Of a DNA stretch of 64,000 nt, positions 1 through 8,335 are shown piece after piece; within the stretch, counting starts at the first letter, position 1, and each line of letters starts with the position of its first letter. The DNA is taken from contig CANGHN010000001.1 of assembly GCA_947453825.1 (NCBI GenBank), positions 1 to 64,000 of the forward strand, given 5' to 3'. Below the pieces are notes generated by a model. The model was not told the origin of the DNA. It made no database searches and was given only the letters and a program-made list of their open reading frames with translations. This stretch comes from Betaproteobacteria bacterium (GTDB lineage Bacteria; Pseudomonadota; Gammaproteobacteria; Burkholderiales; Burkholderiaceae). Both the position numbers and the translations under genes were made by a program.

Positions 1-323
1 CCACTACGTTCACCACCACGCCAACAATAGATCAGCGGACGCCATTCACGAGGCAATTCCAATAAATGATTTTCAAGATGATGAGCGATATTACGAGATA
101 CCAATGCAGCGCCTAACCTCTTGGCTGAAAACGGCGATACTTGTTTATAGAGCGTTCCAATTCTCGCGCGCTCTTCATTATTCAGAACGGGAAAGTTAAC
201 GGATCCCGGTATGTGATCTAAAGAAAATTCTGCTGGCGATCTGACATCAATGATCAGATCAAAGCGATCTAACTCAGAAAGAAATTGATCTAGCTTTAGA
301 AGATGAGGATTACCAGCTTGCAT
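1..323 (-). CDS. selU: tRNA 2-selenouridine synthase, N-terminal part (cut by window edge)
   Basis: About 107 N-terminal residues are visible; the rest lies before base 1. The start is the ATG at 323. The segment is a rhodanese domain with the motifs IIDVRSPAEF and NNEERARIGTLYKQ and the loop CWRGGERS holding the likely catalytic Cys, all characteristic of SelU/MnmH (YbbB). That family replaces sulfur by selenium, through a geranylated intermediate, on the wobble 2-thiouridine of Lys, Glu and Gln tRNAs. A P-loop domain should follow but is outside the window. It starts 12 bases after the thioesterase stop, at the tail of the sulfur locus, so read-through co-transcription is plausible. Family assignment is strong; completeness cannot be judged. 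Confidence 0.85.
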   Translation of the reverse strand, partial: MQAGNPHLLKLDQFLSELDRFDLIIDVRSPAEFSLDHIPGSVNFPVLNNEERARIGTLYKQVSPFSAKRLGAALVSRNIAHHLENHLLELPREWRPLIYCWRGGERS

Positions 324-335
324 ACTGCTTGCTTA

Positions 336-752
336 CTATAGCTTCTGCAGTATGTGCTCAGGCCAAGGCGCTGATTTATTGGTAGTGAGATCCACCCACA
401 CCATAGTCGCACCACCAATGGCAACCTCTACATCAGGCTCAGTACTTAAGGCCATACTGGTAAATAGTTCCACGCTAGTTCTACCAACCATACCAATCGA
501 GGTTTTCAGAATTAAATCGCCAGGATATGAGAGCTGTTTATAAAAATTACAAAAACCGTTCATCATTAACATCGATTCACGGCCTGGCGCCACTGGATAA
601 CCTAAGGAAGTAATCCACTCTACTCGCGCCTGCTCCATATAGCGGAAATAATTCGTGTTATTGACATGGCCATAAGCATCCATATCACCCCAACGAATCG
701 GCATGATCATTTGATGAACAAGCTTACGCTCCTTAGGAATCTCTATGCGCAT
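336..752 (-). CDS. Acyl-CoA thioesterase, 4HBT/YbgC-like hotdog fold
   Basis: A 138-residue single-domain hotdog protein, typical in length for the YbgC/FadM-like 4-hydroxybenzoyl-CoA thioesterase family. Near the N terminus the motif WGDMDAYGHVNN (residues 21-32) carries the expected catalytic Asp (Asp25), followed by NYFRYMEQARVEW, the usual long helix. These enzymes hydrolyse small or medium acyl-CoA thioesters in the cytoplasm; the actual substrate cannot be read from sequence. It lies 13 bases downstream of the rhodanese-loop gene and 12 bases upstream of selU, so it probably shares their transcript, although a functional link to sulfur metabolism is not obvious. Confidence 0.85.
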   Translation of the reverse strand: MRIEIPKERKLVHQMIMPIRWGDMDAYGHVNNTNYFRYMEQARVEWITSLGYPVAPGRESMLMMNGFCNFYKQLSYPGDLILKTSIGMVGRTSVELFTSMALSTEPDVEVAIGGATMVWVDLTTNKSAPWPEHILQKL

Positions 753-765
753 GGCAAGGGGATTC

Positions 766-1110
766 TTAGCCTACCTGCAAAGCAAGTTGATATAAATTCG
801 TAGAACGAGCCCCAGAGCGACAAAATGCCAAGATCGGTCCAGGCATAGTTTTGAGTAATTGAGCCATTTCTTTGACTTGCGCAGGGGTAAATGCACCGGG
901 AACAACTGGTAGGTAGGCGTAGTTCAAGCCGAGCTTTTCAGCTTCCGCCTGAATGGATGCGTTCGTAGGTTGATCAGGGCCACCTTCGCCATCGGGACGA
1001 TTATTGATCACACTTTTATAGCCCTGCTGAGCAATTTGAGCTAAATGGCTTGGATCAATCTGACCCAGAGTACCGAACTGCGCGGTATGGCAACTAACAG
1101 GAAGACTCAT
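766..1110 (-). CDS. Rhodanese-loop / Blh-type sulfur transferase (TIGR01244-like)
   Basis: A 114-residue cytoplasmic protein of the beta-lactamase-hydrolase-like (DUF442/TIGR01244) type. The segment KSVINNRPDGEG is typical of this phosphatase-like fold, and the C-terminal loop CRSGAR (Cys97 to Arg102) matches the rhodanese C-x-x-G-x-R active site, suggesting sulfane-sulfur transfer. In Xylella and Agrobacterium such a domain is fused to or encoded beside a persulfide dioxygenase in the BigR-regulated operon; here it is a stand-alone domain next to two half-size YeeE/YedE proteins, the same association. A GAGGG Shine-Dalgarno stands 4 bases before the ATG. Sulfur transfer is inferred from motif and context. 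Confidence 0.8.
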   Translation of the reverse strand: MSLPVSCHTAQFGTLGQIDPSHLAQIAQQGYKSVINNRPDGEGGPDQPTNASIQAEAEKLGLNYAYLPVVPGAFTPAQVKEMAQLLKTMPGPILAFCRSGARSTNLYQLALQVG

Positions 1111-1164
1111 GACACCCTCTTCATTAAATAAATAGCGACAGGGTTGATTCTAAATCAGCTTGAA

Positions 1165-1611
1165 TCAGCCTTGCTGCGGCTTGTTTTTGTGAGCTTGAAA
1201 GAAACGTTCACAAATTGCCATGCCAGCAAGCATAGCAATCACAAAGGCTAGCGCCTTGAGATGGCCAGCGCCAAGAGCGACAAGTGCAGGACCAGGACAA
1301 AACCCAGCAATACCCCAACCTGCTCCAAAGATCAAACTACCAATGACCAAGGGCTTGGTAATGTCGCGTCTCTTGGGAATATGTAAAGCGCCCCCAAAGA
1401 AAGCTTCGGTTCTTTTGCTCACGACATAAAAACCAGCTAAGCCAATCAACACAGCACCCAACATCACAAATAGAAGGGATGGGTCCCAAAGACCAGCAAG
1501 ATCTAAAAACCCAAGAATCTTTTTAGGATTACTCATGCCTGAGATGATTAAACCCCAGCCAAAAAGAACGCCGATCAGATATTGACTAAAGAGACCGAAA
1601 TGTTTTTTCAT
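1165..1611 (-). CDS. YeeE/YedE half-size sulfur transporter subunit, PmpB-like (DUF6691)
   Basis: About 148 residues with four hydrophobic segments; one half of a two-gene YeeE/YedE permease (PmpA/PmpB type). The motif GMSNPKKILGFLDL followed by WDPSL is typical of this half, and GFCPGPAL holds the conserved Cys105 expected to line the sulfur path. I chose the ATG at 1611 rather than the in-frame TTG at 1623, because the latter overlaps the upstream gene and the ATG begins a normal first helix. It directly follows the partner subunit (stop at 1613), so the two are translationally coupled. Transport of a sulfur compound is inferred from family and neighbours. Confidence 0.82.
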   Translation of the reverse strand: MKKHFGLFSQYLIGVLFGWGLIISGMSNPKKILGFLDLAGLWDPSLLFVMLGAVLIGLAGFYVVSKRTEAFFGGALHIPKRRDITKPLVIGSLIFGAGWGIAGFCPGPALVALGAGHLKALAFVIAMLAGMAICERFFQAHKNKPQQG

Positions 1612-1612
1612 C

Positions 1613-2050
1613 TTAGCCGCCAATCAAATGACGCAGCACAAACACGGTCATGAATCCTGCACCCATGAAGGTAAGTGTGGCAACTAAGGATCGCGGTGAT
1701 AGGCGGGACAGTCCACAAATACCATGACCACTTGTGCAACCCGAGCCATAATGCGCACCAAAGCCAACCAAGAGTCCTGCAAGCACGATGATTAACCAGT
1801 CAGAGTCAATCTCTACAACAGGTCGAATGCCAAAAATTAGGGCAGCTAAGAATGGAGCGGAGAGTAAGCCCAATACCAAACTCAAGCGCCATGCAATATC
1901 ACCTAATTTAGGATGCAGCAGATCGGCAACAATGCCGCTAATACCCAATATCCGCCCATGCAGTAAGACATAGAGTGCGGCGGCTATACCCAATATCATG
2001 CCACCTAACAATGATGGAATAGGCGTGAAGGTAAACCAATCAATTTGCAT
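1613..2050 (-). CDS. YeeE/YedE half-size sulfur transporter subunit, PmpA-like
   Basis: A 145-residue membrane protein with about four hydrophobic segments. The signature GFGAHYGSGCTSGHGICGLSR spans residues 97-117 and holds Cys105 and Cys112, typical of the first YeeE/YedE half-protein. With the gene at 1165-1611 it should form one permease equivalent to a full-length YeeE. It begins 24 bases after the end of the large YeeE/YedE gene and is in the same operon. In other bacteria such pairs are controlled by BigR-type persulfide-sensing repressors, and an ArsR-family gene heads this locus. The transported species is not known from sequence; sulfide, persulfide or thiosulfate are candidates. 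Confidence 0.83.
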   Translation of the reverse strand: MQIDWFTFTPIPSLLGGMILGIAAALYVLLHGRILGISGIVADLLHPKLGDIAWRLSLVLGLLSAPFLAALIFGIRPVVEIDSDWLIIVLAGLLVGFGAHYGSGCTSGHGICGLSRLSPRSLVATLTFMGAGFMTVFVLRHLIGG

Positions 2051-2074
2051 TAGGCGTATCCAATGAATGAAGTA

Positions 2075-3196
2075 TTAAGAACAGGGATTCGGCGCAAGAC
2101 GTATTTGCAGATAGCGCAAAGCTAAATAAGCGCCAAAAATAAATCCTGGTAAAGCTAATAAAGAACCAAGTGCCAAAGTAGAAACACCACTTAATCCCTG
2201 CCCCACTGTACAACCTAATGCAGTAACGCCACCAAAACCCATTAAGGCAGCACCAACCAAGTGGTTCGCGGTATCTTCAGTATTGCGAAACGACTCCCAG
2301 CGAAATGATTTTGTGAGTAATGCAATTGTCCCTGATCCTAAAATCATTCCTATGACAGCGACAATGCCCACGGTTAGAACCTTTGAGGTATCGCTATACA
2401 TCATCAACCAATCCAGTGAATAGGCATAAGGCGCAACAAATGAGAGGCTCTCCATACGACCAGAGTTGGTAACCAAAAATACTTCTTCCAAGGTATTTGG
2501 ATCTTCTGCGACATAACCAAGATTACCCGATACCCACCAAACAGCACAGATTGCTAGACCCACAAAAATTCCAGCAAAGATATTTTCAGTAGTCCAAAAA
2601 GATTTTTTAGCCAAGGCGTATGCAATAAATGCAAAGCCAATAATCAAACCTAAAGCTAAGTGCAAATTTGCGCGTGCAATACCTAAGGGGGCGCTTAAAA
2701 GACTAGGTAAATCTTGTGGGGTGTTAAAAGCAATGAAGACGGTATCTAGGGTATTGATGCGCACCACCCCTAAAAATCCACGGATAGTCATGTAGGCAGT
2801 TAAACCTAGCACCATAAATACAATGACGGATTTAAGGTTGCCTCCACCGATACGCACCAAGGTTTTACTACCGCATCCCGATGACAGGACCATTCCAAAA
2901 CCAAACAGAACACTACCGACAGCAGTAGAAAGCCATAAAAACTTATTGCCGGTATAAAAACTTTTCAGCGGGTCAATGATTCCAAAATAAGACATCAATG
3001 CATAGCCAATAATGGCAACACCAATAGCCAAGAACCATTGTTTCAGGCGATCCCAACTTGACATAATGAATGCATCCGAAACGGCGCCCATACTGCAGAA
3101 CCCTGTTTTTTGCATTACTGCGCCAAGTGCAAAGGTAATGGCAAAAGTCGCCCACAGGACAGACTTACTCAAATAATGAATATCAAGAACTTCCAT
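2075..3196 (-). CDS. Full-length YeeE/YedE transporter, TsuA-like thiosulfate/sulfur permease
   Basis: A 373-residue integral membrane protein with about nine hydrophobic helices. Three separate cysteine motifs are visible: GFCSMGAVSDA (Cys34), SSGCGS (Cys108) and ALGCTVGQG (Cys329). This order and spacing matches the three cysteines reported to relay thiosulfate through TsuA/YeeE. It is slightly longer than bacterial TsuA because of a loop between the second and third motif. It starts 20 bases after the cytochrome gene and precedes the half-size YeeE/YedE pair, so the operon carries two distinct transporters of the same superfamily. Thiosulfate import is the most likely role, but export of a sulfur product or sulfane trafficking cannot be excluded. 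Confidence 0.85.
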   Translation of the reverse strand: MEVLDIHYLSKSVLWATFAITFALGAVMQKTGFCSMGAVSDAFIMSSWDRLKQWFLAIGVAIIGYALMSYFGIIDPLKSFYTGNKFLWLSTAVGSVLFGFGMVLSSGCGSKTLVRIGGGNLKSVIVFMVLGLTAYMTIRGFLGVVRINTLDTVFIAFNTPQDLPSLLSAPLGIARANLHLALGLIIGFAFIAYALAKKSFWTTENIFAGIFVGLAICAVWWVSGNLGYVAEDPNTLEEVFLVTNSGRMESLSFVAPYAYSLDWLMMYSDTSKVLTVGIVAVIGMILGSGTIALLTKSFRWESFRNTEDTANHLVGAALMGFGGVTALGCTVGQGLSGVSTLALGSLLALPGFIFGAYLALRYLQIRLAPNPCS

Positions 3197-3216
3197 AGTA
3201 AAAAAGATCTAAAAAG

Positions 3217-3534
3217 TTAAGGTTTAAATTTATAAAACTGTTGATTCAGATAAGCGACTACATCCGCCTCATCCTCAGGAAAAAGGTCAAGACGTAACTC
3301 GGTGTTACACAAACCTACCATCTTCTTAAGGTCTGCTAAAGACTTTACTTTGCCGTCACTGCGCGTATAGATCATGTCGCCATTACTAAAACCTGTTTTC
3401 TTGGCGTGGCAGGCGTAGCATTTTTGCTGATCAATTGTTTTGCCATTTGCCAAATCCAGAGCCGCCAATACGGGCGAGCTCATTAATATGCTCAGAACAC
3501 CGAGAGAGACGAGTCGAATAAAAATCATTTTCAT
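3217..3534 (-). CDS. Small periplasmic c-type cytochrome of the sox locus
   Basis: A 105-residue protein with an N-terminal signal peptide ending near PVLAA (residue 25) and one haem c motif CYACH (Cys39, Cys42, His43). The C-terminal half contains an additional Cys76 in MVGLCNTEL and a helix DEADVVAYLN typical of class I cytochromes; an axial Met is not certain. I recognise it only as a small sox-associated cytochrome c. It could take electrons from SoxXA or SoxCD or from the neighbouring hydrolase. The gene lies between the metallo-hydrolase gene (58 bases) and the YeeE gene (20 bases), on the same strand. Confidence 0.8.
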   Translation of the reverse strand: MKMIFIRLVSLGVLSILMSSPVLAALDLANGKTIDQQKCYACHAKKTGFSNGDMIYTRSDGKVKSLADLKKMVGLCNTELRLDLFPEDEADVVAYLNQQFYKFKP

Positions 3535-3592
3535 TACAAATCAAGGATTTAGCATTAATCCTCTATTTTAAGGCCCAATGACTAAAATTGCC

Positions 3593-4570
3593 CTACTCAG
3601 CCTGAATAGATAGATAGACGTTATAGGCATTCATCCGATTAGCGGCCTTAAATAGTGGCATTCCCTCATATTCAGACCAATCCACCTGTTTATAGGCATC
3701 CTCAAAGGAATCCATATTGATGGCTGCTGAAGACATCGAGTTCCGTAAATATCGGAGGTAGTTTCTGGTGAAGGCAATGTCCTCATTAGGCTTAACTGAG
3801 TAATTACCATGGCCAGGAATCACGATGTTCGGATTGAGTTTTTCGATCTCATCTAAAGCAATTAGCCAGCCTTTACTGTCAGCATTACCAACAAAAGGAA
3901 TGCGGCCACGAAACACTAGATCACCCACAAATAATGCTTTCTCTGATGGTATGTAAACCATTAAATCTTCAGGAGCATGCGCAGGACCTACGCGGCTTAC
4001 TAAAAACTCTACCCCACCAATAGTCAGCTTTACTTTTTGGTCAATCCAAACATCAGCAGAAATGAGTTGAGTATTAGCATTGACCCAAGGTGCAAAATCG
4101 ACCCTTGATGCAATTAGCCTCTGCTTAGCAGTCTCAGATGAAAGATAGTTTCTACCCTCACCTTGTGCATAAATTTTTGCTCCAATTTTTTTAAATTCCT
4201 GAAGACCATATACGTGATCTGCATGGTAATGACTCACAATTAATGCAACCACCTTTTGACTAGTCACTTTCTGAATCTCAGCAATCAGTTTTTGCGCAAG
4301 GATTGGTGAACCTAAAGCATCTACAACCACAACGCCAGCAGGAGTGATGACAAAGCCTGCATTAGAAATAAAGTTTTGATTTTTACTACTTCCCATCTCG
4401 GGAAAGCCCTGCACGAAATACGTATGTGGTGCAACCTGCACTTGCTTTAATTGAATGCTATCTACAGGTTTAGTAGCTTGTCCGAAGGCACTGCTAAACA
4501 AGATAAAAGATCCTATCAGGATCCCAATCAAATAATTCATTGAACGATTAAAGGCTGAGAAACGATTCAT
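3593..4570 (-). CDS. Periplasmic metallo-beta-lactamase-fold hydrolase, SoxH/quinoprotein-relay-like
   Basis: 325 residues with an N-terminal hydrophobic signal segment (residues 11-31, ending SSAFGQA). The metallo-beta-lactamase motif SHYHADH (His114, His116, Asp118, His119) is intact; VGPAHAPEDLMVY and IVIPGHGNY supply the later metal-binding histidines. The architecture matches SoxH and the quinoprotein relay system hydrolases, which are exported enzymes of unclear substrate found in sox and methanol/ethanol oxidation loci. It lies 9 bases after the DsrE-like gene. Hydrolysis of a sulfur-bound thioester or persulfide is possible but is inference. A second in-frame ATG at 4540 would also give a signal peptide, and neither start has a clear Shine-Dalgarno. 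Confidence 0.8.
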   Translation of the reverse strand: MNRFSAFNRSMNYLIGILIGSFILFSSAFGQATKPVDSIQLKQVQVAPHTYFVQGFPEMGSSKNQNFISNAGFVITPAGVVVVDALGSPILAQKLIAEIQKVTSQKVVALIVSHYHADHVYGLQEFKKIGAKIYAQGEGRNYLSSETAKQRLIASRVDFAPWVNANTQLISADVWIDQKVKLTIGGVEFLVSRVGPAHAPEDLMVYIPSEKALFVGDLVFRGRIPFVGNADSKGWLIALDEIEKLNPNIVIPGHGNYSVKPNEDIAFTRNYLRYLRNSMSSAAINMDSFEDAYKQVDWSEYEGMPLFKAANRMNAYNVYLSIQAE

Positions 4571-4579
4571 TCAAAATGA

Positions 4580-5011
4580 CTAAGGCTTAATATAAGCAAA
4601 GCCATCTTTATATTGCAGATCTGCAACCCTGACTACACCGGACGGCGTGAAGTCTGCATCTAGAACAAACTGGTCTTTTTTGAGATTGCGGTTTTTGAGG
4701 GTAATCTCACAAACCTCAAATTTCACGCCACGGGACTTGAGTGCAGATACTAAAGGAGCGTACTCAGTATTATTTTTCTTATCCTTCGCGCCTTCCATCA
4801 ATAGATCCACACCATTAGCATGTGTGACAACAATAATGATGGTATCTGGGGCAGTGTCCAAATGATTGCGAATATTCCGCAATCCTTTTAAGCCCTGAGT
4901 TTCTGCATCATCGATATGATAGACAACCTTAGTTGGTCCAGCAGCTTGAGTTATCGAGAAAGCACTTAAGAGTAGCAAGCTCGCGAAGATGGTAGTAATT
5001 ATTTTTTTCAT
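4580..5011 (-). CDS. Periplasmic DsrE-like sulfur-carrier protein
   Basis: About 143 residues beginning with a clear signal peptide (MKKIITTIFASLLLL, cleavage near TQAAG). The mature part has the DsrE/YchN fold pattern: a beta strand KVVYHIDDAE, a helix, the strand DTIIIVVTHANGVDLL and the segment GVKFEVCEITL. A single cysteine, Cys101, sits where DsrE-type sulfur carriers hold their active Cys. I chose the ATG at 5011 over the in-frame TTG at 5026 because it begins the signal peptide directly. It lies 20 bases after soxB. A role as periplasmic sulfane-sulfur acceptor beside SoxYZ is inferred. Confidence 0.8.
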   Translation of the reverse strand: MKKIITTIFASLLLLSAFSITQAAGPTKVVYHIDDAETQGLKGLRNIRNHLDTAPDTIIIVVTHANGVDLLMEGAKDKKNNTEYAPLVSALKSRGVKFEVCEITLKNRNLKKDQFVLDADFTPSGVVRVADLQYKDGFAYIKP

Positions 5012-5031
5012 GGCTAGGACTTTCAAGAAAT

Positions 5032-6762
5032 TTAAATTGGGGCCATGCCTGGATTATTGCTAACGCCTTTGATGACAGGCTCATTGAGCTTAACGGCTTT
5101 CACAATCTTGACGTCTCTTAAGTGGCGCTCCATCACATCCCAAATTGCTTCGCCACCAGCACTCTTAGCCTCTTCGCTAACAGGTGCCCAGCCTGCAACC
5201 CTGTAAGTCTTGCTAGCTTCAATAGCTTTTCCATTTAAGCGCATATCTGTAATACGCTTGCCAGTAGTTTGTACTGGATCAATGGTGTATTGCATACCGC
5301 CCACACGCACCATATCACCGCCCTGCTGATAATAGGGATCTGGATTAAATAGATTATCCGCAACATCTTCCAGAATGGTCTTAATAGTCTCGCCAGTCAT
5401 ATTTGTGACTGTGGTGTATGGATAGGTAATTGCTGTCTGATCTAAGAGGTTCTCACGGGTGATCGCTTGTCCAGGCAAAAGACTTGTGCCCCAGCGAAAG
5501 CCTGGCGAGAAAGCAATCTCCGCATTCTTCTGCGCCATCAATCCATCTAAGATAAGTTGATCAAAGCTACCATTAAAGTTACCACGGCGATACAGGAGGC
5601 CATCGGTAGTGGCCAATTTCTCGTTGAGCTTAGCCTCATAAGGAGCTCTGACCTTAGTAATCAGCTTGCTCATAGTCGGATCAGCAGGAATCATATTCGA
5701 GAAGATTGGAAATAGCTTATAACGAAAATCTACTGGCTTGCCGCCCTTCACATCAAAATCTAATACGCCCAAAAACTTGCTATTAGATCCGGCATTGGTA
5801 ACAAGCGTTACGCCACCAGCATTTTTCACCTTCACTGGTATAGGCACGCCATCATGAGTATGACCGCCCAAGATTGCATCTAAACCACGGACTCGGGATG
5901 CCATCTTTAAATCTACATCCATGCCGTTGTGAGATAAAAGAACTACTACCTTTGCACCCTTTGATCTGACTTCGTCAATGGTCTTTTGCATATTCTCTTC
6001 CTGAATACCAAAGGTCCAATCAGGCGTGAAATAGCGAGGATTTGCAATCGGTGTGTATGGGAACGCTTGGCCAATAATGGCTACTTGAATGCCATTCTGA
6101 ACTTTCATAACATAGGGATTAAATACCATGTCTCCAAAGTCAGAAGTCTTAATGTTTTGCGCAATGAAAGAGACCTTGCCCTTAAAATCACCATTCACGA
6201 TTTCCATTACTCGCTTTTCACCCAGAGTCATCTCCCAGTGGGGCGTCATCACATCAACGCCTAAAGCAAGAGCAGCATCCACCATATCCTGACCATTAGT
6301 CCAAAGCGCCGTGCCAGAACCTTGCCAGGTATCACCGCCGTCAAGCAATAGCGCACCAGGGCGATTGGCTTTCATCTGCTTAATGAGCGTAGCCATATGG
6401 GCAAAGCCACCCATCTTGCCGTAGTTCTGAGCTGCAGCCACATAGTCAAGGTAGGTAAATGCATGTGCATCACGGGTGCCTGGCACGATACTGTTGGCTT
6501 TTAAGAGATATTCTCCGACTAAGTGCGGAGTCTTACCCTCTTGCGTGCCGATACCGAGATTGACATTAGGTTCGCGAAAATAAATCGGCAATAACTGAGC
6601 GTGACAGTCTGTGAAATGTAAGAAATGCACATTACCGAACTTCGGCAAGTCATAAAACTTTTGCGCAGTACTTTGTGCGTTGATAAAGTTTGACTGCAAA
6701 CTCATTCCACCCGCAGAGGCAATAGCCAATGCCTGCAAAAAATCGCGACGACTTAAAGACAT
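5032..6762 (-). CDS. soxB: SoxB thiosulfohydrolase
   Basis: 576 residues, the usual SoxB length. A twin-arginine signal starts the protein (SRRDFLQ, residues 4-10). The metallophosphatase-like core has HFTDCHAQ near residue 50, DGGDTWQGSG, LLSHNGMD and ILGGHTHDG, which bind the di-manganese centre, followed by a 5'-nucleotidase C-terminal domain. SoxB acts in the periplasm and hydrolyses the terminal sulfone of SoxY-bound thiosulfate, releasing sulfate. The gene is 55 bases downstream of soxX in the sox operon. No residue expected at the active site appears to be missing. Confidence 0.96.
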   Translation of the reverse strand: MSLSRRDFLQALAIASAGGMSLQSNFINAQSTAQKFYDLPKFGNVHFLHFTDCHAQLLPIYFREPNVNLGIGTQEGKTPHLVGEYLLKANSIVPGTRDAHAFTYLDYVAAAQNYGKMGGFAHMATLIKQMKANRPGALLLDGGDTWQGSGTALWTNGQDMVDAALALGVDVMTPHWEMTLGEKRVMEIVNGDFKGKVSFIAQNIKTSDFGDMVFNPYVMKVQNGIQVAIIGQAFPYTPIANPRYFTPDWTFGIQEENMQKTIDEVRSKGAKVVVLLSHNGMDVDLKMASRVRGLDAILGGHTHDGVPIPVKVKNAGGVTLVTNAGSNSKFLGVLDFDVKGGKPVDFRYKLFPIFSNMIPADPTMSKLITKVRAPYEAKLNEKLATTDGLLYRRGNFNGSFDQLILDGLMAQKNAEIAFSPGFRWGTSLLPGQAITRENLLDQTAITYPYTTVTNMTGETIKTILEDVADNLFNPDPYYQQGGDMVRVGGMQYTIDPVQTTGKRITDMRLNGKAIEASKTYRVAGWAPVSEEAKSAGGEAIWDVMERHLRDVKIVKAVKLNEPVIKGVSNNPGMAPI

Positions 6763-6817
6763 AACATTCCCCTTGTGAAAACAGGCCTGTCGGCCTGTTC
6801 TTTGATTCTGCGCTGCT

Positions 6818-7456
6818 TTATTGATTGACTGGCGAGGCTGGATCGAGAAGTAAAGCCATCAAATCCTGAATCTGCTGCTCATTCAAAAGCTTGAAGTGAG
6901 CAAACCTTGGCATATTGCTGCAAGCGTTATAAGCCTTGGAATTGTTAATGCGATTCCAAGTATAGGTAACTACCTCAGGCGAATAGCCGCGTAACTTGCC
7001 ATAGTTCCATAGTGTAGGTCCAATAGTTCCATAAGAAATCTCCTTCTTATCGATTTGGTGACAGTTATAGCAACCACCACCAATTGGGGTATCTGCTTTA
7101 TCGGTCCAAGTGGCTCCACGACCACTTTGTGCAATGGCTTCACCCTTCTTCCAATCGCCAATGTATTTACCATCAGATGGTTGTTTAATAGTGTCCATAT
7201 TCATTTTCTGAATCTTTTCACGCATCTTTTCAGATTGCTTGCTATTGGCAAACACAGGATCGGAGCAAAACTTTTGAGTTGCGTCCTGATTAATACGGTC
7301 AAGTCCAGCAATACCATCAGCTCTAAAACCATCCTTCATCATCTTATTAAACTTAGGATCATTTGCTTGCTGAGCATTGGCAGAACCCTGCATTGCAAGA
7401 GTTACCAAAGTAAATGCACTGAGGGCTAAGAGGGATTTAAGGTTCTTTGTATTCAT
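6818..7456 (-). CDS. soxX: SoxX, monohaem cytochrome c subunit of SoxXA
   Basis: 212 residues with a signal peptide ending near NAQQA (residue 30). One haem motif CYNCH lies at Cys129-His133, and the downstream axial Met is probably Met182 in the SNMPRF motif, as in other SoxX proteins. The N-terminal extension before the haem domain (residues 31-110) is seen in larger SoxX variants. With SoxA it forms the cytochrome that oxidatively joins thiosulfate to the SoxY cysteine. It begins 18 bases after soxA. Confidence 0.93.
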   Translation of the reverse strand: MNTKNLKSLLALSAFTLVTLAMQGSANAQQANDPKFNKMMKDGFRADGIAGLDRINQDATQKFCSDPVFANSKQSEKMREKIQKMNMDTIKQPSDGKYIGDWKKGEAIAQSGRGATWTDKADTPIGGGCYNCHQIDKKEISYGTIGPTLWNYGKLRGYSPEVVTYTWNRINNSKAYNACSNMPRFAHFKLLNEQQIQDLMALLLDPASPVNQ

Positions 7457-7474
7457 ATTCTTATCTCTTATCCA

Positions 7475-8287
7475 TTAACGCTTCAAACCAGGGGTTTCAA
7501 CGATACCGCCATTGGCGTTCTTTGCCATATACATCGATAGTGCAACAGTCAGATCTGAGGTGTAAATTGGGAAAGGGAAGCGCTGCTGACGGTAGCAATC
7601 ATTCAAGCGCTGCTGCATTGTCCAAAATTGCCCGCTAGAAACGCGATACGCAGGCCAGTAACCCCAACCTAAAGCGGCGCCCTTTTGTGTAGTGATATTA
7701 GGGAGGTCTTGCAAGCGAATACGCTTACCATCTTCACCGTGGCATGAGGCACAAGAAAAATCCATGGGGCCACCCTGAAAATAGAATGCGCGCTTACCAA
7801 GGTCGTACATTTCTTTTTCTTTAGGATGATTAGTGCTCACTTTAATCTTGTCACCTTTTGATAGAGTCACGACATAAGCAACAATCGCCTCCATATCTTT
7901 CTTGGGGCCCTTCTGGAAAGGCGCATCAATAATCTCTTGAGGATCCCGACCCTGAAGCTTTTGCATACAGGTGATTAAGCGCGACTCTAGATCTTGTACT
8001 TTGTTGGTATCTTTGAAATAACGTGGTAACTGTGCAGCAGCGCCCTTCACTACGCCAGGCCCTAAACCTAAATCACATTTTTCCAGAGTAGCATTTTTAG
8101 GGCCAGCAGGCGTTTTCCACAATTCTTCACCGGCAGCCTCATATAGCTCAGAAGGGTTTCCGTCTGCAATCATTTCGCGATACTTTGCAATGTCATCCGT
8201 AGCACTTTGCGCATAGGCTGACGACGAAATTGACAACATTGTTGCCAACAATCCTGAGGCTAATCCCAAGGTGAATTTACGCTGCAT
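7475..8287 (-). CDS. soxA: SoxA, L-cysteine S-thiosulfotransferase subunit
   Basis: 270 residues with a signal peptide ending near SAYAQS. Only one haem motif is present, CASCHGEDG (Cys179, Cys182, His183). In the N-terminal domain Cys71 and Cys107 stand where the lost first haem was and probably form a disulfide, so this is a one-haem SoxA. The ligating and catalytic Cys231 appears in LNDCYRQQRFP, which carries the persulfide in characterised SoxA. The protein joins thiosulfate to SoxY together with SoxX. It starts 48 bases after soxZ. Confidence 0.95.
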   Translation of the reverse strand: MQRKFTLGLASGLLATMLSISSSAYAQSATDDIAKYREMIADGNPSELYEAAGEELWKTPAGPKNATLEKCDLGLGPGVVKGAAAQLPRYFKDTNKVQDLESRLITCMQKLQGRDPQEIIDAPFQKGPKKDMEAIVAYVVTLSKGDKIKVSTNHPKEKEMYDLGKRAFYFQGGPMDFSCASCHGEDGKRIRLQDLPNITTQKGAALGWGYWPAYRVSSGQFWTMQQRLNDCYRQQRFPFPIYTSDLTVALSMYMAKNANGGIVETPGLKR

Positions 8288-8335
8288 TTGTTACCCTTTC
8301 AGAACCATAGAGGCGGTATAGATCAATAGCATCAA

